In this document: positions 1 to 10,858 of the stretch, one piece after another | Numbering within the stretch: position 1 is the first letter of the stretch | How the letters are laid out: every line of letters begins with the position of its first letter | Position numbers and translations under genes: made by a program | Notes under the pieces: generated by a model | Database searches by the model: none | What the model saw: the letters and a program-made list of their open reading frames with translations, nothing else | Told to the model about the DNA's origin: nothing | Assembly (NCBI RefSeq): GCF_040412425.1 | Contig: NC_089756.1 | Span: forward strand, 1,894,498 to 1,958,497 | DNA length: 64,000 bases | DNA from: Macrobrachium rosenbergii | Taxonomy: Eukaryota; Arthropoda; Malacostraca; Decapoda; Palaemonidae | Direction of reading: 5' to 3'

Positions 1-508
1 GGTTCGCATATGCTATATCATTTAGAACAAGGGAGCAGATTGTCCAGCCCTGAATAATATCAGGAATCATCGAAGATATATAAAACATTCATAGAAAATA
101 AAGATTTTTCAGTAATAGGACAAGTACAAAAAGCAAATGATTTAACAATACTTGAATATTATTAAATTAACTGTATACCATTAAATATCCCACACATCCT
201 CTACACAACTGTTTATTGCCTGATGGTCTTGTTATATGTTTATTTATTTATTTATTTTCTCTCTCTTTGTAATATCAATTTGAGTGCATAGTTTGTTTTT
301 AATATACAGCCTTTTACTTGTTCTTTTAGGATAGAAGTCATTTTATTGTGAACGTTTTATTGTAATTGTAATTCTGACTTGTGATTTTAATTTTAATTTA
401 CTGATTGCCATGAGGTTTGCAGCCTGGAAAATGCAACTATGAGGAGTTTGAAACGTCGGCATATTTTAATAAAATGCATAAGGACATTCTTGATTATACA
501 TATTAATG
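1..508. other. AT-rich sequence, no gene recognised
   Basis: I see no credible coding region, RNA gene or transposon terminus here. The sequence is strongly AT-rich with short TTTA runs around 236-260. The only open frame of note (minus, 393-575) has biased low-complexity composition and no motif. Confidence 0.5.
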
Positions 509-745
509 TTCTCCCATATAGAAATAACATATATATACAAATAAATGGATTAATCCATTCCTGACCACCAGTCATTATATATAACCTTATATATTTTATA
601 CATAAACTTTACACAAATTACAATTAAATAGAAGGTTCAGCTAAGTTGAATGACTGAGTTAATTTCTCCCATAAGAAATAACTGTAAATGGATTTCCATT
701 CCTGACCACCATTTTTAAACCTTGCAAATTACAATTAAATAGGTT
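509..745. repeat. Degenerate direct repeat, about 155-bp period
   Basis: Two units start with the same TTCTCCCAT motif at 509 and 664. Both then carry a CCATTCCTGACCACCA block and an ACAAATTACAATTAAATAG-like block in the same order. The second unit is shorter. It may be a decayed tandem duplication or two copies of a small dispersed repeat; no terminal inverted repeats were seen. Confidence 0.4.
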
Positions 746-930
746 AGTTGAAAAAAGTTGGCACTTTTTACATTTTTAAATGCATACTGTATCAAAAAGT
801 TGGCCTATGACCAATGCGCCGATTACGATGATATACCGAGAGCCATAGGCTAGGCTAAGTAGCCTTATAGGCACTACCAGAATGTACTGTAACAGGTACA
901 CATGAAAACTGTTGTTAATAATGATAACAC

Positions 931-1152
931 TGAAAAACAAGCCATATTATCACATGAAATTAATAATACATTATTTATAAACCGAATTACTGTATGTCTG
1001 TTATCATAAAATTAAGAAAAATTTCCGAAATTACGTCGGAACTCCGACGTAATTTCGGAAATTTTTCTTAATTTTATGATAGCAGACATACAGTAATTCG
1101 GTTTATAAATACTGTATTATTAATTTCATGTGATAATATGGCTTGTTTTTCA
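931..1152. repeat. Near-perfect 222-bp palindrome
   Basis: The left arm (931-1040) and right arm (1043-1152) are reverse complements over 110 positions, with two mismatches by eye and a 2-base spacer (AC) at 1041-1042. The arms hold no coding sequence. Candidates are a fold-back MITE, an inverted duplication from replication template switching, or an assembly snap-back artefact. No convincing flanking target-site duplication was seen; a (CAG)n run starts immediately to the right. Confidence 0.9.
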
Positions 1153-1382
1153 ACAGCAGCAGCAGCAGCATGTGTGGGCTTTAAATGCTTTTAAATAAGC
1201 ATGGGAAGAACGCCACCAATAACGCCAACTAGCGGCAGCAATCAAAACTCTTTTTCTACAAACATCATATGATTCATCGGGTTGGATTCGGTTTGTTGTT
1301 TGAGCTCCGACATAAAATTTACTCAACATTTCGTGTTGAAATCCAATTGTTTTGAGTTCTAGTACAGTCGAGGACCAGGGTT

Positions 1383-1890
<508 letters not shown>

Positions 1891-2745
1891 ATTTTTTCTT
1901 GAGGCTCACATTTCTGTGCTCCATTATTTCTATTTGTATGCATTTTTGTTTCATTATTGGTTTTGTTATTGAAGAATATGTACGTTTTTTAGACGGATCT
2001 TGAATTCCTCTTACTTTAAATTCTAATTTAGCTTCTTTTACAGACATTCCAGTTCTTTCTTGTAATATTTGTAACTGTATTGTATACAGTATATACTACA
2101 TACATTCTTTGGATCTTGCATGATGGTCTTGCCCACAGTTTATACACTTAGGTTCACTACATTTCCATTGTGTGGCAAATTCTTGAGATCCACAATACAT
2201 GCAGACAGGTTCATTTCGACAATTCTTTTTTGCGTGTCCATATTTACTATAATTTTTACACTATAGAGGCTTTGGGGTGTATGGTCTTACTTCTCTGGTT
2301 TGGCCTAAAATTTTTATTTTCTGAGGTAGATCTTAACCTTCAAATTTTATTTTTGTGATTTTTAAGGTTTTTTATTCATCTGTTTACTTGGCAGATCATA
2401 TAGTTTACAATCCTGTACTTTGGAGTATCTCTTTTTAAGTGAGTCTAACAGTATTTTCTTTTCAACTAGCTTTGTTATTATTCTCAGGAAGTACAATGGT
2501 ACCCTGAATACTGTTCATAGTATCATGTTTCTTTTTATTTTTATATTTATGTTATCTATATTTTTTATTGTTAAATAATTTTCAGACTGACTTTTTGTTG
2601 TGGCTTCTATAAGCCATGTCTTTTCTTTTATTTGTCTAAACGAAATTTCAGTCATAGAGTGTCTGCTCAATAAATAATTTTCCATCTTGAGTGCTGATAT
2701 TTTTTGGTCAGTTTCTAAGTTAGAAACCTTGACCAACTACCACCC
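1891..2745 (-). pseudogene. ORF1 (Gag-like, CCHC zinc knuckles) remnant of a non-LTR retrotransposon
   Basis: Read from about 2736 downwards, broken frames give a Gag-like N-terminal region. At 2262-2100 follow CCHC zinc-knuckle signatures: a CKNYSKYGHAKKNC motif, then CMYCG and CINCGQDHH segments. A basic stretch, SVKEAKLEFKVRG, follows and resembles the ITFKEARERAKAKIV stretch after the knuckles of ORF1 in element B. Such ORF1 proteins bind element RNA in the ribonucleoprotein. A stop lies just before the first knuckle, and the reading frame is cut at 1891 by the structured module. Confidence 0.6.
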
Positions 2746-3095
2746 CCAAAGAGGGAGGCAAGGTTGGATGGATGGATGTATGATATTTAGGGCAAAAGCC
2801 CAGGCACTGGGGCCAAGAAGGCCATTCAGCGCCATAATGGAGAGAAAATAAATTATGTTAAAGTTATGAATTCATGAAGGAAACGATTAATAAATAAAAT
2901 GAAGTGATGTGACCAATAAATAAAGGTATGAAGTTTAATGATGTGATATATACATAAAAAATTTCATGTCATTAAAATTCTACGTGATGTAATAAATATA
3001 ATAAGAAATAAATTAAATATAGTAAAAAATTTGAACACACTTTAAAAAAAGAGATGATAGCAGAAATATCAGACAGGGATTTACCCTCAAAATAT
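2745..3095 (-). other. 3' UTR of element A
   Basis: No coding potential. It holds an ATATTTAGGGCA...GGGGCCAAGAAGGCC...TTCAGCG block, then AT-rich sequence with short direct repeats of an ATGAAGTGATGTGA type. Related blocks stand downstream of the C-type elements near 10090-10140 and 46760-46830. This suggests a shared 3' end recognised by the element's own reverse transcriptase; that role is inference. Confidence 0.5.
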
Positions 3096-3830
3096 CTTTC
3101 TCTTTGGTTAAAATATCTGGGGCAGACCACCAGAATGTGCTCCACTGTTAGTGTCTCGTCACAGTAAGCACACTCTGGAGGGCTGCTTCCTTCTAAAATA
3201 AATTGATGGGTTTGACGAGTGTGTCCAATCCTTAATCTGGTTAAAATAATCCCTGTTCATCTGTCAAGCTGGAATGACGAAGACCACGGTAGTATATTAT
3301 CCCTAATATTTCTATATTTCTTATTATTGGCAAGAAGTCCACCTTTCTTGCCATTTACTTAAAACATAAGATCTAATGGGACCTTTTAGGTCTGTATGAG
3401 GCACTTTTCTGAAAGAGGTTTCTGATAAAATACTAGCAGTTTTCGCTTCCCTGTCTGCCATCTCGTTTCCACGAATCCCCACGTGAGAAGGGACCCAACA
3501 GAACAGAAAGAGTCTGATTTACGCCGACAATATATATATATGAAAAAGCCACTCCTGAACTTTTTGAATTAATGGATGAAAGCTATTAAATTTTTTAATA
3601 GCTTCTAAGGTGCTTCTAGAGTCTGAGTATATGACAAAATTAGAGTCACTACTTTGAAAAACTAAATATAGGGCAGACACTACAGCTGTTAATTCGGCAG
3701 TAAATATTGGATGCAGAGACAGGCAATTTAGCTGTGTACGCTGTATCACCAAGGATAACAGCGCAACCAACACCAATATCTGACTTTGATCCATCTGTAT
3801 AGATTTTTGTAAAATTAGTATGGGTAACAT
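3096..3830 (-). pseudogene. RNase H domain and Zn-binding tail of element A ORF2
   Basis: The RNase H begins in the frame of the RT protein with YTDGSKSDIGVGCA (first catalytic Asp). It continues after a frameshift near 3710 with AELTAV (Glu) and YSDSRS (Asp). A GIRGNEMAD-like segment follows in broken frames. At about 3260-3110 comes an RIGHTRQTH block and a CAYCDETLTVEHILVVCP segment, a Cys/His tail also present in elements B and C. RNase H removes the RNA strand during target-primed reverse transcription. At least two frameshifts interrupt it. Confidence 0.75.
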
Positions 3831-5121
3831 CGTGCTCTAAGAATTTTCCCCTAATCTCTTCTTCAGTGCAGTCCTTTTTGTTAAACAGTTTCTTACATAC
3901 TGATGCTTCTGGGATAAGCCATGGAGGATTTACAGGATATTCTACTTCCAGGACTTTCTGGGATTTAAGATGATTATTCCTAACATCCTCATTCAGTCGA
4001 ATTTGGAATGGTTTAGAAGCTCTTATACCAGAAAAACTTTGAGAGTCTGTTTCCTTTAGTGCTTGAAAGGAGGGATTTTTGGGAGCACTTTTCATTCTAG
4101 CCATGTATCGCAACCCTAGCTCTTGCCTTTTCAGATCAAGGGGAAAATGATCTGTGTCGACATATATGCTTTCAACAGGCGAAGTTCTAAAAGCCCCTGA
4201 GCATATTCTCAGCCCCATGTTGTGCACAACATCCAGTTCCTTTAGCTTGGTTTTACAGGCTGAGGAATAAATTTGACAGCCATAGTCTAGCTTAGATTGA
4301 CACAGAGAGTCATATAGCCTCAGAATGGATTTCTTATCAGCCCCCCAACTAAATCCAGAAACAACCTTTAAAATATTCATAGATTGTTTAACATTAAACT
4401 TTAGGGCATTTATGTGGCTAGCCCATGTTAATTTATGGTCAATAGTCATCCCCAGAAATTTAACTTCACTCTTGTAAGGAAGGATGGACCCTTTTAAACT
4501 AAGTGTGGGAACCTCTTCCACACGCCGGCACCTGGTGAATCTTACTGCAACTATTTTGGAAGAGGAGAATTTGAAACCATTCTCATCAGCCCACTTAGTA
4601 ATGGCATTAATAGACCTTTGCAAATGTTTACATACAGACAAGGAATCATATCCTGTGCAGTATATTGCAAGGTCATCGACAAAAAGCGAGCACTTAACAG
4701 GGGGTGAGATTTTTTCAACCACACTATTTATTGCCACTGAAAAAAGTGTTACACTTAAAACGCTTCCTTGGGGAACTCCTTCCTCCAGCATAAAAGGTTG
4801 GGAGAAGGAGTTTCCCACTCTTACCTTAAAAAGTCTGTCTGTTACAAAGGAATATATAAACCTGATCATTCTTCCACATAAGCCCATCTTGTGCAATTGT
4901 TTCATGATGCCAATTCTCCAGGTAGTGTCATATGCTTTCTCCAAGTCAAAAAGTATGCCAATGGTCTGACACTGTTTGGCGAATCCTTGCTGGATTTGGT
5001 TGGTCAGCCTCAGCAGGGGATCAAGGGTGGAGCGGTTTTTTCTGAAACCAAATTGAAATGGCAATAGTAATCCTTTGGTCTCCAGGTGCCAAACTAGTCT
5101 AGTATTTATCATTTTCTCCAT
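3649..5121 (-). pseudogene. Reverse transcriptase of element A, 490-residue open stretch
   Basis: The longest uninterrupted non-LTR frame in the window. RT landmarks in order are GFRKNRSTLDPLLRL, motif A FDLEKAYDTTW, motif B EGVPQGSVLSVTLF and motif C LFVDDLAIY (FVDD codons at 4672-4683). Thumb and connection sequence with a KSKLDYGCQIYSSA block follows, then the start of RNase H. The FVDD form is a normal variant of the YxDD box. The frame has no start of its own and is an internal part of ORF2; it ends after a frameshift inside RNase H. Confidence 0.85.
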
Positions 5122-5780
5122 CAGCTTACATACACAGCTGGTAAGAGCTATTGGTCTATAGCTGGTGGCTTGGGAAGCATCTTTATTAGCTTTTTAATAG
5201 GGACAATTATGGATATTTTCCAGTCCTTCAGTAAAATTACAGTTTCCCATATTTTGTTTATAATCTTCAGTAAATATTTTTTGGCATCATCTGGGAGGTG
5301 TTTCAGCATTTCATATATGATTGTATCCTCACCTGGAGCTGTGGATTCACTTGAGAGAGCGCCTCACGAAGTTCTCTTAGGAAAATTTGTAGTTGTATGG
5401 TTCAGATTTTCCCGAATCAAACTTCAGACACATTTCAGAATTCCTAATTCTTTGAAATTCTGGAGAATAATTGTTAGGGCTGGAAACTTTAGAAAAGTGT
5501 TTTCCTAGCTCATTGGCAACTTCAGTGGGCTCTGTGATTAGAGTGTCACTTATTTTTAATGAAGGTAATGGTGACACAACAAATTTTCCACTGTTTCCTT
5601 ATTTTGTGCCACACCACTCTTAGTGGGGTCTTGGAGTTTATTCCATTAATATGGTAAAGCCAACATTCTCTTTTGGCTTTCTTATAAAAGCGCCGCTGCT
5701 TGGCTAAAACACGTTTGTAGATTAACTTAGACTGACGGGAGCCACTAGTTTTGTAACGTCTGTAGCACTTCCTAGTCACT
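5122..5780 (-). pseudogene. Endonuclease-RT linker and RT N-terminus of element A
   Basis: Broken frames join the endonuclease to the RT. At 5779-5546 there is a basic stretch (KLIYKRVLAKQRRFYKKAKRE) typical of this linker. At 5577-5377 come the acidic FNxxPNNYSPEF-like sequence and the start of the RT fingers. Further RT N-terminal sequence up to about 5122 is only visible in shifted frames. Stops and frameshifts make this non-functional. Confidence 0.6.
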
Positions 5781-6147
5781 TTTCTCAGAATACCATGTCT
5801 TATTCCACCAGGGAACTGCAGGTCTACGAGGTTTGACTTTTGTTTTTGGAATCAAGCCTTCAGCACTCTTCAAAGTAGATTCAATAAAGTAATCATAGGC
5901 ATCTAGATGAGAATGAAAGGACTCAAACTCCCTATCTAGATTGACACCCTTACTGAATTTATCCCAGTCTGCGTCCTCAACCCTCCACTTAGGTAAAACT
6001 TCATATGGAGCATTCAGAGCATATTTCAAATGGCTCGGGTAGTGGTCACTTCCATTTAAATCTTCATTAACAGACCAATTAAAATCAAGGTGGATACTAG
6101 TTGAAGAAATACTAAGGTCCAGTGCAGAGAAATTATTATTGTGAATG
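5772..6147 (-). pseudogene. Endonuclease C-terminal half of element A
   Basis: It carries ALDLSISSTS, then a DFNWSVNEDLNGSDHYP stretch that matches the conserved SDH box of AP-type (exonuclease-endonuclease-phosphatase) endonucleases of non-LTR elements. The catalytic His of that fold lies in this box. Linker sequence with PWWNKT follows. The N-terminal half is separated from it by the palindrome at 6148-6360. Confidence 0.7.
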
Positions 6148-6360
6148 TGGAAAGAGAAAACCACAAGATTCCTCTGTATAACTTGTTTACTTGTAAATAT
6201 TTACATGTTACTTTTAAACTCGAGTACTTTCAGGTCCTAACTGTGACCCTTTTTCAAGGGGTCACAGTTAGGACCTGAAAGTACTCAAATTTAAAAGTAA
6301 CATGTAAATATTTACAAGTAAACAAGTTATACACAGGAATCTTGTGGGTTTCTCTTTCCA
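6148..6360. repeat. Palindrome inside the element A endonuclease
   Basis: The left arm (about 6148-6251) and right arm (6256-6360) are reverse complements over about 104 bases, with about four mismatches and a spacer of a few bases. It separates the two halves of the endonuclease. It shares no sequence with the palindromes at 931 or 10752. A local inverted duplication or a fold-back insertion are both possible; no clear target-site duplication was found. Confidence 0.85.
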
Positions 6361-6997
6361 TCTTCAGAAGAAAACTGAAAGAAGTTTTTGTTTGATTATC
6401 GTGAATGTTGTGGAAAGTCACTGACCCATTATTATATAGGGTAACATGATTCCTGTCAATAAGGTCTTCGATTAATTTCCCTTTACTATCTAAAAACCGA
6501 CTTCCCCAAAGGGGGTTGTGGGCATTAAAATCACCTAGCAGAAATAAAGGAGCTGGAAGTTGGTCAATTAACGACTGAATATCTCCAATGTTAAAAGCAA
6601 GGTCTGGTGGAAGGTATAAGGAGCAGATTGTTATCCTCTTTTCCAAAATGACTGAAATAGCGACAGCTTGTAGTGTTGTATTTAATTGTATTGTGGAGTG
6701 CTGTAGAGATTTATTAATAATAATTGCAGCACCTCCATGGGCACGATCACCAGTTGGGGGATATGATTTAAATATTGAATAATTTAGTCCAGGATTATAA
6801 GCAGAGTTGCCTAACATTGTTTCCTGTAGGCATATAATCCCTGGATTGAATTCATGCATTAAAACTTTAAGGTCTTCTGTACAGGCTCCGAGACCTTTAC
6901 AGTTCCACTGAAGGATATCGAGCATGAATGCTAAGGTGGTAAAATGTGCTACTTCCAATGGCACAAGTGAGAGTTGACTCCCAACAGTCCACCCCAT
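6361..6997 (-). pseudogene. Endonuclease N-terminal half of element A
   Basis: The frame begins near 6926 with MLDILQWNCKGLG, the usual start of AP-type endonucleases (Asn in QWNC). It continues with PGIICLQETML (catalytic Glu), AHGGAAIIINKSL, TICSLYLPP and LLGDFNAHNPLWGS (Asp and Asn). The domain nicks target DNA to start target-primed reverse transcription. The frame then runs into the palindrome and stops. The upstream extension to 6997 reads into the leader, so the codon at 6926 is the more natural start. Confidence 0.85.
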
Positions 6998-7470
6998 ACC
7001 CTACCCTTTTAGGATAGCACCAATACGCTTGCAGTAGCCCAGGTATAAGCCAATCCGCCTGCTGGGAGTTCTGAACCCACTAATGGGGACTGACTTCTCA
7101 CTCCAACCGTACTGGTGGGCTTCCAGACAAAAGCCAGGAGTCCCACCTCCAAAAAACCAGCCCCCCCCTGGATTCCGATGAGCTGATCCCCAGAAATGGT
7201 TCCGCCCTCAAGATAGCAATGGGAAAAATCCCATCACCATCTCTTAGGTCCAAACTATCTCGGGTGGCGACTCAACCACCACAACTCCCACAATTAGCTT
7301 CGAATGCGAACCCCTTCCAAAAAACGACCCCTTCTCAGACTCACCTAAGCAGTAAAATTTTGCGAATGTGGAAATGTCCACGCCATTTAAACCAAAAACT
7401 ATGTAGGATGATTGTCCCTTAGCCCCTCACCTCATCAAGGCATCCTACTCGAGGGGGAGTCAAGGTTGGG
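6998..7470 (-). other. 5' leader-like segment of a non-LTR element
   Basis: This segment is alignable by eye with 26250-26720, the leader of element B, and partly with 7761-8000. Shared blocks are GACTCCCA, CCACCCC...CCCTACCC, GGATAGCACCAA, GGTTCCGCC, GGTCCAA and GTGGAAATRTCCA near the distal end. In this lineage such leaders would carry an internal promoter, but no specific promoter motif can be asserted. Here it leads straight into the endonuclease. Confidence 0.55.
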
Positions 7471-7760
7471 TCAAGATGGTATTTGCTTTTTTTTGGTTTG
7501 CTCTGTACTGGAGCATATATGGTTCCAGTGTAATTTCATTAAGATTTTTTTTGGATTTTTCTAGACAAAGTATGTCAAAGGCGGTTTCAGAGGTCGTTAA
7601 CTGTACCGAGTCAGTGTCATCAAAGGGCCCAGGGGTTCTTTGGGTCCTTACACCTGCTATTCATAAAGATTTAAGTATAAGAAAAAAAATTTTTACAGAA
7701 ATAAGTAAAATTGAAAACCTTAAAAAGATATCATCAGCCTTTCATGGAGTTTATTCTTTC
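7471..7760. other. Unassigned segment between two leader copies
   Basis: About 290 bp between two leader-like copies. Both strands have short open frames: plus 7476-7835, and a minus frame reading SVQLTTSETAFDILCLEK. Neither shows a domain I can name. By position it could be a remnant of ORF1. Confidence 0.25.
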
Positions 7761-8000
7761 ACCAATGGCACAAGTGAGAACCGACTCCCAAATGTCCAGC
7801 CCCTACCCTACCCCACAGGGGATAGCACAACATGATTAGGGTGGCCCAAGTGTAAGTCAAACCCGCTTGCTAGGACTGATAGTATTTCAAGAATGCAATC
7901 GTCCCCATCCTAATCATATCATGGGCAAACCGGATAGAATGCCGAGAGTCTAGTTCCACCTTTGAGCTATAACCTGGTAAATGTTTTCATGAACAAACAC
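7761..8000 (-). other. Second, truncated copy of the non-LTR 5' leader
   Basis: It starts with GGCACAAGTGAGAACCGACTCCC and continues with CCCTACC...GGATAGCACAA and GCCAAGTGTAAG-like blocks, in the same order as 6960-7140 and 26290-26420. It implies at least two leader-bearing insertions, or an internal duplication, side by side. Confidence 0.45.
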
Positions 8001-8210
8001 AGGTTTTTCAGTGAAACCCACAAATCAGATACCTTATTCTATGTCGGATATATCCCAGTTGTTCCAGCTAATTTCCTTAATAGAGAAACATTTCCATCCT
8101 GACATTAACAAATTAGCCAAATCATCTTCCATCCAAAGAACACAAATTAACAAGGAAAACAGCACCAAAACATTAGGAAGATCGTCAACTGCTCAAGAGT
8201 GATCTGTTAA

Positions 8211-9645
8211 CCCTTAAACACCTAGCCTCTATTTACGAAAGTGTCTACCGTATGCCGGAGGCATTTGGGAGTTAACGCCGAAGTGGAAAAAAAAGTTTTT
8301 TTCAAAAAATCACAGCACGCTTAGTTTTTAAGATTAAGAGTTCATTTTTGGCTCATTTTTTTGACACTGCCTGAAGTTTAGTATGCAACCATCAGAAATG
8401 AAAAAAAATATTATTATCATATATAAATATTGAAATATATGACAGCGCAAAAAAAATTTCATATATTGTATACAATCGCGCTGTGAGCAAAACGGTTAAA
8501 GCTAACGAGTTTTTTTTTTCTTTGTATTGTACCCTAAATTGCAATGATTTTGGTATATAACAAACTGTAAAACAATCAAAGCAACACAGAGAAAATATTA
8601 TCACACAATGATGCATGAATTCGTAACGCACAGACGTAAAAAAAAGTTTTTTTCAAAAATTCACCATAAATCGAAATATTGTGCTAGAGACTTCCTGTTT
8701 GTTGAAAAATTAAGGTAATTGATTGAATATTACTAGACTGTAAGTGTTTTAGCTTACAATTGCGGTTTTCGACCATTTCGGTCGAGTTAAAGTTGACCAA
8801 AGGTCGAATCTTTTCTATCGTGATTTATATGAAAATATTTCCAAACTGATAGAAGCTACAACCATGAGTTATTTTTTGTTGTATTCTACATGAAATTGCA
8901 CACATTTTCATATAAAAACTTTATGTAACGACTAATATAAAACGGTGCAAACATTACGACAAAGTGACGAAAGAACTTTGAGATGTTTGGCGAGTTAGTC
9001 GCAGATGTAAGGAAAAGTTTTTTCAAAAATTCACCATAAATCGAAATATTGTGCTAGAGACTTCAAATTTGTTGAAAAATGAAGGTAAATGATTGAATAT
9101 TACTAGAATGTAAGAGTTTTAGCTTACAATTGCGTTTTTCGACCATTTCAGTCGAGTCAAAGTTGACCAAAGGTTGAAATTTTGGCACATCATGATTTAT
9201 AAGAAAATATTTCAAAACTGATAGAAGCTACAACCATGAGTTATTTTTTGTTGTATTCTACATGAAATTGCGCACATTTTTATATATAAAACTTTATGTA
9301 ACAACTAATATAAAATGGTGCAAACATTACGACAAAATGACGAAAGAATTTCTGAAATTTTCGGCAGAGTTACCGCGCAGACGTAAGGAAAATGTTTTTT
9401 TCAAAATTTCAGCATAAATCAAAATATTGTGCTAGAGACTTCCAATTTCTTGCAAAATGAAGATAAATAATTGAATATTACTAGAATGTAAGAATTTTAT
9501 CTTACAATTGCGTTTTTCAACCATTTCGGTCGAGTCAAAGTTGACTGAAGGTTGAAATTTTTTGTAGTCGACGTACAGCACGTCCGCTCGTCACCCGACA
9601 GACAATTTTAGTCGACTTACGATACGTCCAGTCGGCATTTAAGGG
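8211..9645. mobile_element. piggyBac-type non-autonomous element, copy 1
   Basis: The element is flanked by TTAA on both sides (8207-8210 and 9646-9649). It begins CCCTTAAA and ends TTTAAGGG, the CCC...GGG pattern with a TTAA duplication known for the piggyBac family. The interior has no transposase. It is built from tandem units of about 350-378 bp whose T-rich starts fall near 8290, 8638, 9010 and 9386. Each unit contains an imperfect TTCGGTC...GACCGAA hairpin. It is 1,435 bp, one unit shorter than the copy at 51823-53648. Mobilisation would need a transposase from elsewhere. Confidence 0.75.
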
Positions 9646-9649
9646 TTAA

Positions 9650-10019
9650 TATGCTGCTAACCAACTGGTGTGCTCTATATTGCAATTTACCAATACAGCC
9701 TCTACCTAAATCTGCATTCAGTAAGGGCATCTGAACTTCTAGCAATCCCTATGCTTTTGTACAATACAGTATTATGCAGAGGCATTAGACACATGTAGAT
9801 ACTGCCTTGCTTCACTGGATGTAATCAAACTCCTAATTTAAATGTAAATTGTGACTACAGTACAATTAAAATATAATGTTCTAGAAGTCTTAAAACATCT
9901 TAAAGTTTCCTAGCACACAAATTAGTAGTCTACATTAAATCCCTCTGCCAACAGCAGAGCACATAGATTATTATTATTACAGGGGACATAGCTTATAATT
10001 ATTATTATTAAAGTAGTTT
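9650..10019. other. No feature recognised
   Basis: Moderately AT-rich sequence between the piggyBac-type element and the 3' end of element C, with short ATT trinucleotide runs at 9970-10013. No coding motif or repeat partner was seen. Confidence 0.4.
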
Positions 10020-10376
10020 AACCAGACCACTGAGCTGACTTTCAGCTCTCATTGGGCTGCCCTGAAGGATTAGATTAAAATACTACGTCCAGGGCTGAGG
10101 CCAAGCGCGAGGACCCAATAGATCATTCAGTACAATGATGAATGAATTAAAATGAAATTAAAAACTGCACATAGGAACATCCTCTCATACTGAAACACAT
10201 ACATACAATAAACACATTTACTCAGACTTCCTTACATACATACTAAAAATGTATATTAAAATTCGTAATATAAATAAAGCAACATTTTTAAATTTTGCCC
10301 TATTTTTTAAATTCAACAATGTTAAAATGGTTTTCGTGCTTTTATTATTTACTTTTTTTATATTTTATTAATTAAA

Positions 10377-10751
10377 CTACAGTTCCTCAAGAACATCAAA
10401 ATTGGAACGACTGAAAATGTAAAAGATTGACAAAATTTCTTTCATTGATCTATTTCCAGAAGTTGACATTTGCTGTTGATCATACTTTGGACACTCACAT
10501 AACACATGTCTGACTGTTATTATTACCCTGCACTCTGAGCACTCAGGAGCCGGGCCATGTGGGCTGCTCATTAAGTACCCATGTGTCAGACGAGTATGGC
10601 CTATTCTGAGACGTGTTAAAATTACTTGTGTGTGTGTCTCTCTCTCTCTCTCTCTCTCTCATATGATGAACTCCATTTTTTAACATTAGGTTTTGTTTCA
10701 ATTTATTGCTTTCAGGTTCTTCATCCCATATATATTGCCATTTATTTATGA
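10377..10751 (-). pseudogene. Cys/His tail of element C
   Basis: Open frames at 10755-10543 and 10571-10377 read INKWQYIWDEEPESNKLK, then CSECRVIITVRHVLCECPKY. This is the same CxxC...RHxLxECP tail as in elements A and B. A (CT)12-like run at 10637-10660 encodes alternating Arg-Glu in place of normal sequence, so microsatellite expansion has altered the frame. Confidence 0.65.
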
Positions 10752-10858
10752 TCATATGTGAATATCCCTGTTACTGATTATGTAACATATAAAAATGGGT
10801 ATTTATGATATCCATTTTTATGTGTGTTACATAATCAGTAACACTGATATTCACATTT
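10752..10858. repeat. Short-spacer palindrome inside element C
   Basis: The arms (about 10752-10799 and 10811-10858) are reverse complements over about 48 bases with a few differences and an 11-base spacer. They interrupt ORF2 between the RNase H end and the INKWQ block. Compared with the related copy at 47430, extra sequence is present exactly here. It is not related in sequence to the other two palindromes. Confidence 0.75.

Larger units (their letters stand above)
2745..7470 (-). mobile_element. Non-LTR retrotransposon A (I/Jockey-like, endonuclease-RT-RNase H)
   Basis: On the minus strand the order is a 5' leader-like segment (7470-6998), AP-type endonuclease, reverse transcriptase, RNase H, a CxxC...HxxxxC tail and a 3' UTR ending near 2745 in TGGATGGATG-like simple sequence. 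The order and the RNase H fit the RNase H-bearing elements of the I/Jockey lineages; the exact clade was not resolved. No ORF1 lies between the leader and the endonuclease, unlike element B. A palindrome (6148-6360) and several frameshifts break ORF2, so the copy is inactive. Confidence 0.8.

Noticed and set aside
5170..5508. 112-codon plus-strand frame
   Set aside because: Antisense shadow of the element A linker and RT N-terminus.
7476..7835. 119-codon plus-strand frame as a membrane protein
   Set aside because: Hydrophobic start and position between two leader copies look fortuitous; it runs into leader sequence and has no homologue in the other copies.
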